From Hydrogenophaga sp. (lineage in GTDB: Bacteria > Pseudomonadota > Gammaproteobacteria > Burkholderiales > Burkholderiaceae_C): a stretch of DNA of 56,953 nucleotides. Shown in pieces: positions 43,982-54,301 of this stretch. The notes under the pieces were generated by a model that worked only from the letters and a program-made list of their open reading frames with translations, did no database searches and was not told where the DNA came from. Each line of letters opens with the position of its first letter. The first letter of the stretch is position 1. The stretch lies in NCBI RefSeq assembly GCF_018780385.1, contig NZ_JADMJO010000057.1, forward strand, positions 1 through 56,953. The letters run 5' to 3'. The position numbers and the translations under genes are program-made.

Positions 43982-44044
43982 TGCCGGCCGCTCTTCGAGG
44001 CTGCGGATGGAAAGCGAGGACGACTCTTGCATCAAAGCGCCCGG

Positions 44045-44494
44045 TCACCCCGCCGTCTTTGGAAGCCGACGTGTACTGCCCTGCCACTCGAAGCCGTCGC
44101 CCTTGGGCACACGCATGAACCCTTGGTTCTTGAGCTTGAGACCATTCACCTCATAACCTTGGGTCTTGAGAAACGGCTTGTCAACGCCGCTGAACGAGGC
44201 GTTGACTGTATAGCTGCATTTGACAGCCCCTTTGATCGCCTCTTCAGCCTTTGAACCCATGAAGGCAGCCGCACGGGTCAGTTGCTCCATCTCCTTCCTG
44301 GATGGGGTTGTGCAGTCGAGGTCCGTGATCTCAACGGTCTGCAGCTTGAAATAGCCATTACTGGCCGTCTTGGTGTGCCACGCCTTAACGTCTTCTACAG
44401 TGGGGTAATCGCTTGATCCAGCGCCACATGCGCTCAGCACAGCTGCGACGCCCCACGTGGTCAGGCTCGAGCGGCAGGAGGAAATGATTTTCAT
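44045..44494 (-). CDS. Lipoprotein of unknown function
   Basis: The 149-residue protein has a signal with lipobox VLSACG (Cys23) and a short mature domain with SDYPTVEDVKAWHTKT, SNGYFKLQTVEITDLDC, MEQLTRAAAFMG and a basic C-terminal end. Two Cys (TDLDC, AVKCSYTV) might form a disulfide. No recognised family. It stands between the ParDE scar and Wadjet. Confidence 0.6.
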   Translation of the reverse strand: MKIISSCRSSLTTWGVAAVLSACGAGSSDYPTVEDVKAWHTKTASNGYFKLQTVEITDLDCTTPSRKEMEQLTRAAAFMGSKAEEAIKGAVKCSYTVNASFSGVDKPFLKTQGYEVNGLKLKNQGFMRVPKGDGFEWQGSTRRLPKTAG

Positions 44495-44714
44495 GGGTCA
44501 ATTACTTCGGTTGGTTTATGAACAGAGGCACACTCGGCGTCCTCTCTTCAGAATCTCAAACAAAGCACCGGCGTCAAGAGACCCAGAACAGATTTTTCTT
44601 TCGGTGATGGCTTGCCAAACCACTCGCTTCAGCAGTTAACCATGAGCGGCCGGACCAGCACTCTGCCACTCCAAATCGACAGAGAAGGTCGCGCGATCGT
44701 GATGAGCACTGGCC

Positions 44715-45926
44715 TCACGAGAACTGTGTCGTCGTTCTCTGCAAGTCCGAGGACATACGGCTGAGGTGATCTGAGAACCACCCAAATCCGATCCTCTCCT
44801 GCTCCAATCTCAACTTGGGTTGGATGCGATCGAAGCGCAGTTCGTCATAAACCGCTGCCTCCTCCATCGTCAGGCGCGACAACTCGTGGCGTGCAGGCTC
44901 AGTCTCCTCGCCCCATTGCAAAGGATGTGCGAGCAGCGTCTCGCGGTCCATGAGGAAGGACGATGCGTGGGGAAAGTAGCCACGCAGCTGATGAAGGATG
45001 GCAAAGCCATGGGTATCAATGTCACCCCAGTAGTACAAGTGGCTTCGATGCAGCCATGCAGCGCGCGCCAACGGTTCCCAGCCGTAGCCCGCGCCAAACA
45101 CGACAATCGCTCTCGCCACTGGCGGGAAGGCAAGGAAATTGGTCTCGTTCTCCGTGATGAATACGTGATCAACGGGCAGCGCGAGCGCAGCGAAGCTCGA
45201 AGCGTCCAGCGTGATGTCCGGCAACCCGTGGCAACCCGACAAGCTGGGCAGGGATGGATCGAGCAATCGGAACCGAATCCGCACCGGCTTGTCCAGGAAG
45301 CCAAAACGGCGGGCGAACTGCGATGTCCCGCTCGCACTGTTGTCGATAACCTCGGGCGGCAGCGCCAAGTCCAACAGCTCGGTCAACACCCCCCGGTGGG
45401 CCTCGATGAATTTGCTGTCCACCCCGGGCGCGTCTACCTGCCGCAGGTAGACGCCGGGACGTGGATAGGCCTGCAGCCAATCAACAACCGCCAAGAGGCG
45501 ATCCCACCGATCGATCAGATCCAGAGCCTGCAGCGGACGCCGGGACATCCAATCCAGCAGCCGGGGTTGCGCGATCGCGGTCCGTTGCCACATCGCCTCG
45601 AAGCGTTGTGCCTGACTGGTTTTGCCGATCAAAGCCAACGCCGACTGAAGTGTGTCGATCCAAACGGCAGACGGCAGACGCTGGGTTCCCTGTACCCGAT
45701 GGTTCCAATCTCGCCACTCAATCCGCACATGAGGAGTGGCGGCGAAGGCACTCAACCAGTCCCGCACGGCCTCGAAGCGATCAGAGAGATCGCCTGCGCT
45801 GGGCACCTTGAGCGACAGACGTACGGGCCAGATCACAGAACTCGAAACCGAAGATCGCAGCAAGTCCCCTCGATCCCACAAGCGCTGAACCTGGGCGCGA
45901 AGGTCTGCCGTGTTCGTCCAGTTCAT
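44715..45926 (-). CDS. jetD: Wadjet nuclease subunit JetD
   Basis: The 403-residue protein corresponds to the DUF3322/DUF2220 pair of JetD. The N-terminal DUF3322-like part includes [18 protein letters not shown]. The C-terminal toprim-like DUF2220 part has [19 protein letters not shown] and the acidic motif [14 protein letters not shown]. JetD is the nuclease that cleaves closed-circular DNA after extrusion by JetABC. Its start overlaps the jetC stop by 4 bases (ATGA). Metal-binding acidic residues are intact. Confidence 0.9.
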   Translation of the reverse strand: MNWTNTADLRAQVQRLWDRGDLLRSSVSSSVIWPVRLSLKVPSAGDLSDRFEAVRDWLSAFAATPHVRIEWRDWNHRVQGTQRLPSAVWIDTLQSALALIGKTSQAQRFEAMWQRTAIAQPRLLDWMSRRPLQALDLIDRWDRLLAVVDWLQAYPRPGVYLRQVDAPGVDSKFIEAHRGVLTELLDLALPPEVIDNSASGTSQFARRFGFLDKPVRIRFRLLDPSLPSLSGCHGLPDITLDASSFAALALPVDHVFITENETNFLAFPPVARAIVVFGAGYGWEPLARAAWLHRSHLYYWGDIDTHGFAILHQLRGYFPHASSFLMDRETLLAHPLQWGEETEPARHELSRLTMEEAAVYDELRFDRIQPKLRLEQERIGFGWFSDHLSRMSSDLQRTTTQFS

Positions 45927-48900
45927 TTCACCGCGCCTCCAGCAGCTCTGATCTCGGCGCTTCCTGCTATCTGGCTTTCTGCCTGAATTTCCGCCTTCTG
46001 CGCGCGATATTCTTCGATCGACAGGCAGCGCAACTTGGAATCCCGCCCTCCTTCGTTGTGGACGAAGCCAACGCTGGCCACGAAAGGTTCGATGATGTGG
46101 ATCTTTTGCAGCGGTGTCACGATCAGCAGTTGCAGATTGAGTTGCTGGAACAAGCGAAGCCCGTACTGCGCCGACTCGTCCGAGCCGCGCCCAAACGCCT
46201 CGTCAATGACGACGAAGCGAAACGACCGCGAACGCACGGCGCCCCACTCCAGCCCGAACTGGTAGGCCAGGCTTGCGGCCAGCACGGTGTAAGCGAGCTT
46301 CTCCTTCTGCCCACCGGACTTTCCACCCGAGTCGGAATAGTGTTCGTGCTCCACACCGTCAGCACGCCAACGCTCACTTGCAGAAAACAAGAATCCGTTG
46401 CGCACGTCGGTCACCTTGGCGGTCCAGCGCCGGTCGGCATCCGACAGTCCCTCTCGTCCACGAAATCGGTCAATGATCCCTTTGACCTGCAAGAACTTGG
46501 CCTCCGAATACTGCTCATCAGATGAGCCCGTGAGCGCACCCTCGGTACAGGCACGCAGATCCTGCTGGAAGTCACGGATCTCCGCATCAGGACTGGGCTG
46601 CGCCACCAGTACGATGAAGCGACCGGGGTTGTAGTCGATGACCTGAAGTGATCGATTGATCAGGTCAACGCGCTCCCTGATCGTCTCCCGCTCGCGGGCA
46701 AGCTGGGCGTTGAAGTTGGCGATTTCATTGATGGTGTTGACATTGAGGAGTTCCTTGAAGCGGGCTTCAAACCGCGGCAGGTCATCGCTCTTCAATCCAT
46801 CAAGCATGCGTTCGTACTCAAGCAGCGCTGCCAGGCTCACATCCATATCGACCGTTTCTGCCTTGAACTCTTCCTTGAATCCGCGCATGGCGTTCACAAT
46901 GCGCTCGGTCAGTCGGGCCAGGCGCTTGTCCTCCGCGTCGATGCGCTCCTGCAGCCATCTACGCATGTCCTGCTCACGGTTGTCGCAGGACTCCACCGAG
47001 AGCTGATGCTCGCCGAGTGCTTGAACTCGCCAGTCGTTCAATCGATCAACCTGGGGGCCATCGAGCGGCATGGCATCACAGGCTGCACTGGACAAACTCC
47101 GCAAATCTTCTGCCGCCGTGTGCTTGGCTCTCACTTCGCCACGCTTGCCCAACGCTTCACTGTGCTTGGCCTCGGTTTCGGCAAATTTGTCCTGCATGTC
47201 CTTCAACTGCCGTCCCAGCTCCTGCAGTGTGTCCGATGCAGCTTCAAGTCGCGCGCGCTCCTCAGCGAGAGACGCGATCTCGCGTGCCAAGCTCATCCAG
47301 TCGATGTCTGCGAAGCGCGAGAACTCCTCCAAACGGGCCAGCGTCTCCAGTCGGTCCTTCAGCTCCGAGCGTGCATCGCGGATCTCACCCATGCGCTTGC
47401 CCAGTGTGGCCAGCTTGTCTTCCAGGCGCTCGCGCTGGTCACGCAAGGCCCGCAACTTGTCAGCGTTGCTCCAGCCCAGCACGTAGCGGCTGCGGTCGTC
47501 GATGCGGCTGCGATCGTCCTTCTCGTGGCGGCCTGACGGATCCTTGATCTGCCCCGAACGCGTGATGGCACGGGTCTCGCGGCGAAACTGCTCCCCCGAA
47601 TCGCAACAGGCCACATCAAAACGATTGCGAAGTTCCTGCTCCAGCCACTCGTAGTGCGGCGAATCGGGTTTAACGACGAGCTTTCTCACCAGCGACTGCG
47701 GATGAAGGCTGGCACCCTGTCCAGGCTTCTTCGGTCGCACATGGAAATACACCAGGCGCGCGCCCAGGTGCTGCCTGTCCACCCATTCCGCAACAGCCTT
47801 GTAGTGCGCGTCCGGCACCAGTAACGCGACGCCGAAGCCTCGCAACAACCGCTCCGCTGCACCCTCCCACTCGCGCTCATCCTCGCGCACCTGGATCAGC
47901 TCACCCGCGAAAGACAGGTCGCCTTCGTCAATCGAGAGTGCGGCGCACAACGCATCACGGATGCGAACCTGGGCAGCATCAATATTGCTCCTGCGCCGCT
48001 GAAGGCTGTCGATCTCCTCGGACAAGGCTGTGTGCTCTTCGCGTCCCTTGCGAAACGCAAAATCCTCCTCGCGCTCGCGGTTGTCCAAGTCTGCGATGCG
48101 TTCGCGCAAGCCTTCCGCGCGAGAAGCGATGGCTTGTTGCTGATCGAGAAATGTTGCCTCGTCGATTGGCGAGGCCTCGTCAATGCGCGCAAGCAAGGTG
48201 CTGTGGCGATCGGCCTTCTGCTGACGCTGGGCTTTTTCGTGCTCCAGGCGGCGAATATCGGCGGCCAGTTCCTCCAGCCGGTTGCCGCCGTTCTCGCGCA
48301 AGTTGCGCTCCAGCTTCGCGATCTCCGTTCGCTCGGCTTCGCGCTGGGCCCCCAAACGTTCGAGTTGGACATCAAACCGGGAGGCGTCCTCTTCAAGCAG
48401 CTTCAGCCGCCGATCCAACAGCTCTACCTTGAGTCCTGCGAAATACGGGTGCAGTGCGTCTCGCCCGTCGCGCCAGCCTTGGATTTCCGAGACCAGGGCA
48501 CTGTGGCGACGCCCGTCCTCGACCAGGGGTGTCAGCAGCTCAACCTGTCGTTTGGTCTTGAGCACTGCTTGATGGGCGCGGTCAAGATCGTCAAAGTGGC
48601 GGATCAAGGCCTCGATGCGGCTGCCCACATCAAACGGCTCCAGCATGTGGCTGCGCACGAAGTCGGTGAGGTTGCCCACCGATTTCATCGAAACCGTCTG
48701 GTGAAACAACTCCAATGCCTGCTCGTGCTCAATACCAAAACGTCGACGGAACCAGGCGCAGTAAGGCGGAAAACTGTCGAACAACTCACAGCCCGAAGCG
48801 CGCAGTTTTTTGCGCAAGGCGGAGATGTCGCTGCCGAAGTGGGCGAAGTCCTCAGCGATGTTCATCGCTCGCTCGGTTGCCACGAACAAGCGAGCGGGTT

Positions 48901-49345
48901 GGCCTTGAGGATCCTTCAACCAGAACACTTGGGCCAGGGTCACCGCCTGGTCATAACCCTCGTTGCGGAAGACGCCCAGGATGACCGAATAGCTTGACGC
49001 ATCGCGCAGCGCCACGGGTCGGGCGCTACCGGTGACCTCGTTGCGCTCGCTCTTGTAGTGACCAAGCACGTAGGAGCGCAGGCTGCGCTCGCGAGCATCC
49101 GCTCCTGCAGCCTTGTTGTAAGCCACGCGGTGCGCAGGCACCAGCAACGTGGTGATGGCATCGACCAATGTGGACTTGCCCGAACCAATATCGCCAGTGA
49201 GCAGGCCGTTGCGACCTTCGAGGTTGTATCGCCAGACCCGCTTGTCGAAGGTGCCCCAGTTGAGCACCTCCAGTTGATGCAAGCGAAACCCTACCCGGGT
49301 GTTGTCGTCCACAAAATCCAGTGACAGCGAAGGCGACTCAAGCAT
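45923..49345 (-). CDS. jetC: Wadjet SMC-like ATPase JetC
   Basis: The 1140-residue SMC-like protein has the Walker A loop GDIGSGKST (residues 51-59), two long coiled coils (about 300-480 and 640-850) with a hinge-like middle, a C-terminal ABC signature region ([20 protein letters not shown]) and Walker [16 protein letters not shown]. It forms the motor of Wadjet with JetA (kleisin) and JetB. ATG at 49345 overlaps the jetB stop by 8 bases. Both ATPase halves appear intact. Confidence 0.95.
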   Translation of the reverse strand: MLESPSLSLDFVDDNTRVGFRLHQLEVLNWGTFDKRVWRYNLEGRNGLLTGDIGSGKSTLVDAITTLLVPAHRVAYNKAAGADARERSLRSYVLGHYKSERNEVTGSARPVALRDASSYSVILGVFRNEGYDQAVTLAQVFWLKDPQGQPARLFVATERAMNIAEDFAHFGSDISALRKKLRASGCELFDSFPPYCAWFRRRFGIEHEQALELFHQTVSMKSVGNLTDFVRSHMLEPFDVGSRIEALIRHFDDLDRAHQAVLKTKRQVELLTPLVEDGRRHSALVSEIQGWRDGRDALHPYFAGLKVELLDRRLKLLEEDASRFDVQLERLGAQREAERTEIAKLERNLRENGGNRLEELAADIRRLEHEKAQRQQKADRHSTLLARIDEASPIDEATFLDQQQAIASRAEGLRERIADLDNREREEDFAFRKGREEHTALSEEIDSLQRRRSNIDAAQVRIRDALCAALSIDEGDLSFAGELIQVREDEREWEGAAERLLRGFGVALLVPDAHYKAVAEWVDRQHLGARLVYFHVRPKKPGQGASLHPQSLVRKLVVKPDSPHYEWLEQELRNRFDVACCDSGEQFRRETRAITRSGQIKDPSGRHEKDDRSRIDDRSRYVLGWSNADKLRALRDQRERLEDKLATLGKRMGEIRDARSELKDRLETLARLEEFSRFADIDWMSLAREIASLAEERARLEAASDTLQELGRQLKDMQDKFAETEAKHSEALGKRGEVRAKHTAAEDLRSLSSAACDAMPLDGPQVDRLNDWRVQALGEHQLSVESCDNREQDMRRWLQERIDAEDKRLARLTERIVNAMRGFKEEFKAETVDMDVSLAALLEYERMLDGLKSDDLPRFEARFKELLNVNTINEIANFNAQLARERETIRERVDLINRSLQVIDYNPGRFIVLVAQPSPDAEIRDFQQDLRACTEGALTGSSDEQYSEAKFLQVKGIIDRFRGREGLSDADRRWTAKVTDVRNGFLFSASERWRADGVEHEHYSDSGGKSGGQKEKLAYTVLAASLAYQFGLEWGAVRSRSFRFVVIDEAFGRGSDESAQYGLRLFQQLNLQLLIVTPLQKIHIIEPFVASVGFVHNEGGRDSKLRCLSIEEYRAQKAEIQAESQIAGSAEIRAAGGAVK

Positions 49346-50030
49346 CGGCCGCCCTTTCGGTCTGGGGCTTGCCAGGGACAGCGCCGGCCAGCGCCGTGCG
49401 GTAAACCTCCAACTGCGCGTCGAAGTCGGCCAGCCACTGCGCGTCGACAAAGGCTCTCAGAATGCGCCGCACTTCGTAGTTCCCCCTGTCCAGCCCGCTG
49501 CCGGCTGCGGGTTTGAGCCGACGCAGAAAGCCCAGATCGACCACCTTCGTGATGGTCGCGTCCACTTGATCGATGAGCCGGGCTTCGTTCGTCCCATCAG
49601 GCAAGAACACCCGCATCAGCTCGGACATCTCGTCGCGCGATAGCACCAGGCGGGTGTCGCCTCCTCCGGCGTCGAACTCTGCCATGCGCTTTCGAAGCAA
49701 GGCCAGCATCAAGCTCACCGGGTAAGACAGGGGGCGCCGCGCGACGAGCCGGGGCAACCGAGGTACGCCCTCCGACTCGTCTGGGTCAGGGCGGCTCTTG
49801 AGAAAGGCGTAACCCTCGGCTTCATCAAGAACCAGGTCGAGCAGCAACACCGCTGCTTGTTCTCGCACCCGCGCCTGCAAACCAAAGAGGCTCGCCCACA
49901 GCCGCTCATCATCCTCACGGTAGAGCACGCCCTTGAGCAGGTGCACCATCAGTTGCGTCAACTCGGGCACAGTCGGCAAAGCGGCCAGTGGAGCACCCAC
50001 CGACGGGCTCTCGTGCAGCGATTCAGTCAT
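49338..50030 (-). CDS. jetB: Wadjet subunit JetB (MukE-like)
   Basis: The 230-residue DUF4194 protein has the winged-helix-type pattern of Jet[60 protein letters not shown], and [23 protein letters not shown] at 50030 is preceded by GGAGAAGAAC. It follows jetA by 33 bases. Confidence 0.9.
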   Translation of the reverse strand: MTESLHESPSVGAPLAALPTVPELTQLMVHLLKGVLYREDDERLWASLFGLQARVREQAAVLLLDLVLDEAEGYAFLKSRPDPDESEGVPRLPRLVARRPLSYPVSLMLALLRKRMAEFDAGGGDTRLVLSRDEMSELMRVFLPDGTNEARLIDQVDATITKVVDLGFLRRLKPAAGSGLDRGNYEVRRILRAFVDAQWLADFDAQLEVYRTALAGAVPGKPQTERAADA

Positions 50031-50063
50031 GTTCTTCTCCCTTCCTAGACACGACGACGGACG

Positions 50064-51555
50064 TCATCGCGTGAAGATCACACGGGGCAGACGCGCCTCA
50101 CGCGTCACCGGTTCACCCATTGGATTGCTCGCCATCCACCGGATGGGCTCCTCAACAGTTTCGTCAACAACAGCACGCAAGCCATCCACTGATGCTGCGC
50201 CACCGCCAACGACGTCACCGTCGTGGGCCAACTCCAGATAGGCAACCAATTCGGCTAGCCCTTGTTGTAGTGGCTCGTCGTTGATCAACTCACGCAACGT
50301 GATCTGCGCCCGTACTCGAAGCGCTTGCTGGACCGTTGCACGCAGGCGCGCCTTGTCCACAACGATCTGGTCGAACAATCGAGCGGTGTTGATGTCGTCT
50401 TCTGCTGAGTCCACATCCAGCGCGAGATCAGCAAGACGCGGCTTCACACTCAGCGTGAACATAGGTCGCTCCAGTGGAAGCTCAACGTCTGCCCCCATCG
50501 CATCGATCGTCATCAAGCCAACGGTGGGGGGAGCAGTCCGCAGTGCCAGCGCCTTGCTCTCAATGCCGTGCAGCAAGTCTAGGATGCGCCGATTCTCCAG
50601 AAAGGCCCGGTCGTCCAGAAAACGGCGCAGCTGTTGCGACAACTGAGCCACGGTGCGCTGCGTGTGTTCCCCGGCTTCTAGCCAGTCGTGGTGCACGCGG
50701 CGAGTGCGCGGTTCGGGTTTCAACGCAGCCACGACCGGCAGCGCCAGTATCTGATCCAACCGCGCTGAGAGTTCCTCCTGACGGCTGCTGGACATGAGAA
50801 AGTCCCAGAAGGCGCGGAAACTGCGGCCTTGGTCCGAGTCGCCAATCGCATCGCGCTCGCCCATGATCTCGTCGAGCAGCGCTCCTTTGGAGCCTTCCCA
50901 CAGGGCAATTTTCTCGCGCACCTTGCGGTCGAGCAGGCGAAAGTTGTGCTCCACCTCGCGGAAGTCGGACAGCAGTTCTCGGGCGAGCTGTTGAAACTGC
51001 TGGAAGCGGTCCTTGACCGCTGTGTCGTCCAGCGCGGGCGCATCGCCGGCCAGAACGCGGGCGATCTCCACATCGAGCTCATCTCGCTTCTTACGCAGGT
51101 CGTCGACTCGTTTGATCGGATCAGTCTCGGTGCCAGCGCTAATCTGCTCCAGCAGCGCAAACAGCGTCAGCAGGCGTGACTCGGTTCCCACGAATGCCCG
51201 TTCCGTGAGCGACCCCAACCATGCGATGGCTTTCTCGGTGGCCGGTGTCAGGTCGAATTGCGCCTCGTCGGTACCGGGCTTGTAGAACTTTCTCAGCCAG
51301 CCCTTGTCGGCAGCCGCCTCAGTCGTTGAGGTACTCCGAAGCACCTTTGGGATAGGTCTCGGATCCGAGCTGCTCGCGCAAGGCAAAAAGTTCGTCCTCC
51401 AGCGCCTCGGCCAGGTCGGCCTCGCTGATGACGCGCTCGTTCGGCGCCACGAAGACCCGGTGCAGGAAGTTGGCAACCAGCGGCGCATGCGGCGAGGCCA
51501 GCAACCTCCAGGCGGGGTGGCGGTCCCGGAGCGTGACGAGGGTGGCGTGGTTCAC
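50064..51555 (-). pseudogene. jetA: Wadjet kleisin JetA, frameshifted near its N-terminus
   Basis: The N-terminal 78 residues, from GTG at 51555, read DRHPAWRLLASPHAPLVANF and EDELFALREQLGSETYPKGA, ending SEYLND and a TGA (51319-51321). The body of DUF3375/JetA continues in the next frame with AADKGWLRKFYKPGTDEAQF and goes on to VTREARLPRVIFTR. An extra base at 51319 (GACTGAGGCG in place of GACTGGGCG) explains the break: the expected reading is YLNDWAAADKGW. Without JetA the complex should be inactive, unless the base is an assembly error. The rest of the gene is free of stops. Confidence 0.9.
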
Positions 51556-51612
51556 AGCGGTCCACTCACGGGCTCAATCCTTCAACAGGTGTCATGGGCG
51601 CAATTTCGATGA

Positions 51613-51747
51613 GGTCCAACCTTGGGCTGCGGATATTGCCAAAGTATCCCATTGCCCAATCAGACACTTGCTTGCAGCCATTGCGGCAACGAAGCCGTGA
51701 ACATCATCTCCATCGTGGGCGAGGGAATTTTGGTCGGAGGCGCTTGA
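51613..51747 (+). other. Zinc-ribbon-like scrap between jetA and AbiE module 3
   Basis: A plus-strand frame encodes GCGYCQSIPLPNQTLACSHC, followed by GNEAVNIISIVGEG and a stop, with CGYC and CSHC as possible zinc ligands. It lacks a start with a ribosome site. The rest of 51556-51949 holds no recognisable gene apart from the operator region at 51892-51947. Confidence 0.25.
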
Positions 51748-51891
51748 TGAGCATGTCTCTGCCGCAGTGACTGAGCTGGCACTGGGGCGGCTGCGCAGCC
51801 CGATCAAAGCCGCCAAGGGTGGGTTGGCTACCATCCAAAGCATCCCCCGTCGCTGCACGGCCCACCGAAAAGCAAGCAACTTTCAGGACAA

Positions 51892-51947
51892 CGAAACGAT
51901 ATTTTTAATGTCAGAAACTGAAATGCATTTCTGATAAACTTGTTTCG
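51892..51947. promoter_or_regulatory. Nested inverted repeats upstream of AbiE module 3
   Basis: TCAGAAA (51911-51917) and TTTCTGA (51928-51934) pair with an 11-bp spacer. An outer pair CGAAAC (51892-51897) and GTTTCG (51942-51947) encloses them. The region is AT-rich and ends 3 bases before the AbiEi ATG at 51950. A likely autoregulatory operator. Confidence 0.55.
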
Positions 51948-51949
51948 CC

Positions 51950-52546
51950 ATGGTCACGCTCCCTGAGTTCATCCTGCTTCACGCAAAGTCCTTGCCCGAG
52001 GGAGGCGTGTTGTCGCCCAAGGAATTTCTACACATGGGGAGCCGCGCTGCGGTCGACCAGGCTTTCTCTCGCCTCACCAAAGAAGGCAAGCTGCTGCGTG
52101 TGGCGCGGGGAAAGTACGTCATGCCTGTGTCCAGCCGATTCGGAACGCGTGCGCCAGCACCTGAAAAAGTGGTCCAGGCCCTGGCCGCCCAACATGGCGA
52201 GGTCGTGTCGCCTCACGGAGCCAATGCGGCCAATGCACTGGGGCTGACCCAACAGGTGCCGATTCGCGAGGTGTACCTGACCTCGGGACGCACCCACCAT
52301 CTCAAGCTCGGCCGCTCCGAGGTCATGGTGAAACACGCACCTCGCTGGATGCTGGCGCTTGGCCCAGGTCCAGCCGGCTCCGCCGTGCGCGCTTTGGCCT
52401 GGATGGGGCCCTCCCACGTGAGCGAATCGCTGAGCACCCTGCATCGCACGCTGCCGCCCGCCGAGTGGCAGGCACTGACTGCGGCCCGAGCGGCGTTGCC
52501 CTCCTGGATGGCCAGGGCCATCGGCGAAGAGACGCTGCGTGGCTGA
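51950..52546 (+). CDS. AbiEi-type antitoxin, DUF6088 (module 3)
   Basis: The 198-residue protein has the AbiEi winged-helix start: GGVLSPKEFLHMGSRAAVDQ, then AFSRLTKEGKLLRVARGKYV. Then follow VSPHGANAANALGLTQQVPI and REVYLTSGRTHHLKLGRSEV, as in DUF6088 antitoxins. It overlaps the AbiEii gene by 8 bases. It probably neutralises the toxin and represses its own promoter, where a dyad is seen. Confidence 0.85.
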   Translation: MVTLPEFILLHAKSLPEGGVLSPKEFLHMGSRAAVDQAFSRLTKEGKLLRVARGKYVMPVSSRFGTRAPAPEKVVQALAAQHGEVVSPHGANAANALGLTQQVPIREVYLTSGRTHHLKLGRSEVMVKHAPRWMLALGPGPAGSAVRALAWMGPSHVSESLSTLHRTLPPAEWQALTAARAALPSWMARAIGEETLRG

Positions 52547-53565
52547 GCGCTACTTCGACTTGAACAAGGAGGACCAGAACGAAGTTCTGGAGCAGGCCCG
52601 GGCGAGGACGGGCAGACCTGCCCATCTGCTGGAGAAGGACCTGTGGGTCGTCTGGACGCTCGGCGTCTTGTTTGAATCGCCGTTTGCAGCCGACCTCACC
52701 TTCAAGGGTGGCACATCGCTGTCCAAAGCCTACAAAATCATCGAGCGGTTCTCTGAGGACATCGACCTCACCTACGACATCCGCAAACTGATCGCGGATA
52801 CTCACCGGCGACGAGTACTTTCTCCCGGCCAGCCGCAGCCAAGCCAGCAAGTGGAGCAAGGCAGTCAGGGATCGGCTCCCCGACTGGATCGGATCTGCCG
52901 TACAGCCACATTTGCAAGCGGCGCTGGAGCGCGAGCGCCTTGGGGCAAAGCTGGAAATCGCAGGTGCGGAGCACGACACACTCCTGCTGCACTACCCGGC
53001 GATCAAGCTGGGCACTGGGTATGTCTCACCCGTCATCACGCTGGAATTTGGTGGCCGGGCCACCGGAGAGCCGCACGGGGTGCTGCCCGTTACCTGCGAC
53101 ATGGCCGGTAATGTCGATGGCGTGTCCTTCCCCCAGGCATTGCCGCAGGTGATGGGTGTGGCGCGGACCTTCTGGGAGAAGGCCACAGCGACACACGTCT
53201 ACTGCGCCCAGGGACGCATCCGAGGTGAGCGATATGCGCGCCATTGGCACGACCTGGCTGCCATCATGCGCAGTGAACACTTTGATGCTGTCATTGCTGA
53301 TCGTGCCGTGGCCCGGGAGGTAGCGGAACACAAGTCCTGGTTCTTCAGCGAGAAAGCCGCCGACAACAAGACCATCAACTACACCTTCGCAGTCTTGGGG
53401 GCGTTGCGGATCGTGCCCGAGGGGGTCGCGCGAGACGCGCTGGCTGCTGACTACGCGAAGATGCTGGAAGACGAGGTCATGGTGGGTGACGCCCTGCCCT
53501 TCGATGAACTGATGCAGGCCTGCGCCCAGGTGCAGGCCCGGGCCAACGCTGCCGCTCGCACATAG
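52539..53565 (+). pseudogene. AbiEii/AbiGii-type NTase toxin, frameshifted (module 3)
   Basis: The first 86 or so codons match AbiEii: HLLEKDLWVVWTLGVLFESP, FKGGTSLSKAYKIIERFSED and IDLTYD with the GGTS and DxD motifs. Near 52795-52805 (DIRKLIAD) the frame changes; the continuation LTGDEYFLPASRSQASKWSK, then AVRDRLPDWIGSAVQ leads to KLEIAGAEHDTLLLHYPAIK, KATATHVYCAQGRIRGERYA and the end, 53565. One base indel explains it. A frameshifted toxin next to an intact antitoxin is a stable, harmless state. A sequencing error would also explain it. Confidence 0.85.
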
Positions 53566-53725
53566 CCCAGGTCGGTCGATAGCAACACGCAATTCGAATG
53601 CGCCCGGGGTGCTGACTCATGGTATTGAAAACACCCATTATCAATACCGACTCGCCGGCCGGACAAATGGGCCGACTTTCATACAAGTATGGGATGCGGC
53701 GCAGGCTCTGTCGTACGATGCGGGC

Positions 53726-54208
53726 ATGACCACCTTTGCCGAAACCCTCAAAAAAGAGATCGCCCGCATAGCCCGCAAGGAACTGCGCGAGGAGATCACC
53801 GCGCTGCGCAAGATCGCGATGAGCCAGCGAACCGACATCTCCGCCTTGAAGAAGGAGGTCAAGTCGCTTCAGTCGAGTCTGAAGAAACTGGAGAAGTTGC
53901 GCGCGGCACCCTCCTCCTCTGGCTCCTTGACCAAACCTTTGCCGGCGGTCAAGCCCACTCCCGATACACCCCGGGGAAAACCAGGTCGCAAGGTGATGTT
54001 CACTGCGGAACGTCTGAAAGCCCAACGCGCCCGACTCGGCTTCACCCAGGAACAAATGGGACAGCTGCTGGGCGTCTCTTCCTTGTCAATATGGAAGTGG
54101 GAGTCCGGCGGCGCCTCGCCAAGGGCTGCGCGTGTCCCGGAAATTTTGGGAAGAATTGCAATGGGCAAGCGTGAAGCCTTGTCGCTCATTGAACCGCACG
54201 TGGCCTAA
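53726..54208 (+). CDS. XRE-family DNA-binding protein with coiled-coil start
   Basis: The 160-residue protein from ATG at 53726 has an N-terminal helical, coiled-coil-like region (FAETLKKEIARIARKELREE, then DISALKKEVKSLQSSLKKLE), a Pro-rich linker and a C-terminal XRE helix-turn-helix (ERLKAQRARLGFTQEQMGQL, then LGVSSLSIWKWESG). It may regulate neighbouring defence genes or recombination. It is transcribed towards the integrase, which lies on the opposite strand. No partner is obvious. Confidence 0.8.
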   Translation: MTTFAETLKKEIARIARKELREEITALRKIAMSQRTDISALKKEVKSLQSSLKKLEKLRAAPSSSGSLTKPLPAVKPTPDTPRGKPGRKVMFTAERLKAQRARLGFTQEQMGQLLGVSSLSIWKWESGGASPRAARVPEILGRIAMGKREALSLIEPHVA

Positions 54209-54301
54209 AGAACCCGCTTTAGGTCGAATAAATGCGCTCTGAGCACTAGGCATCGTGCATCACCATACGGTGGGCAGGATTGCACCTACCCACCTTCTTC
54301 A

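Noticed and set aside
51319..51321. Programmed frameshift in jetA
   Set aside because: No slippery heptamer or recognised stimulatory element; the one-base insertion is simpler.
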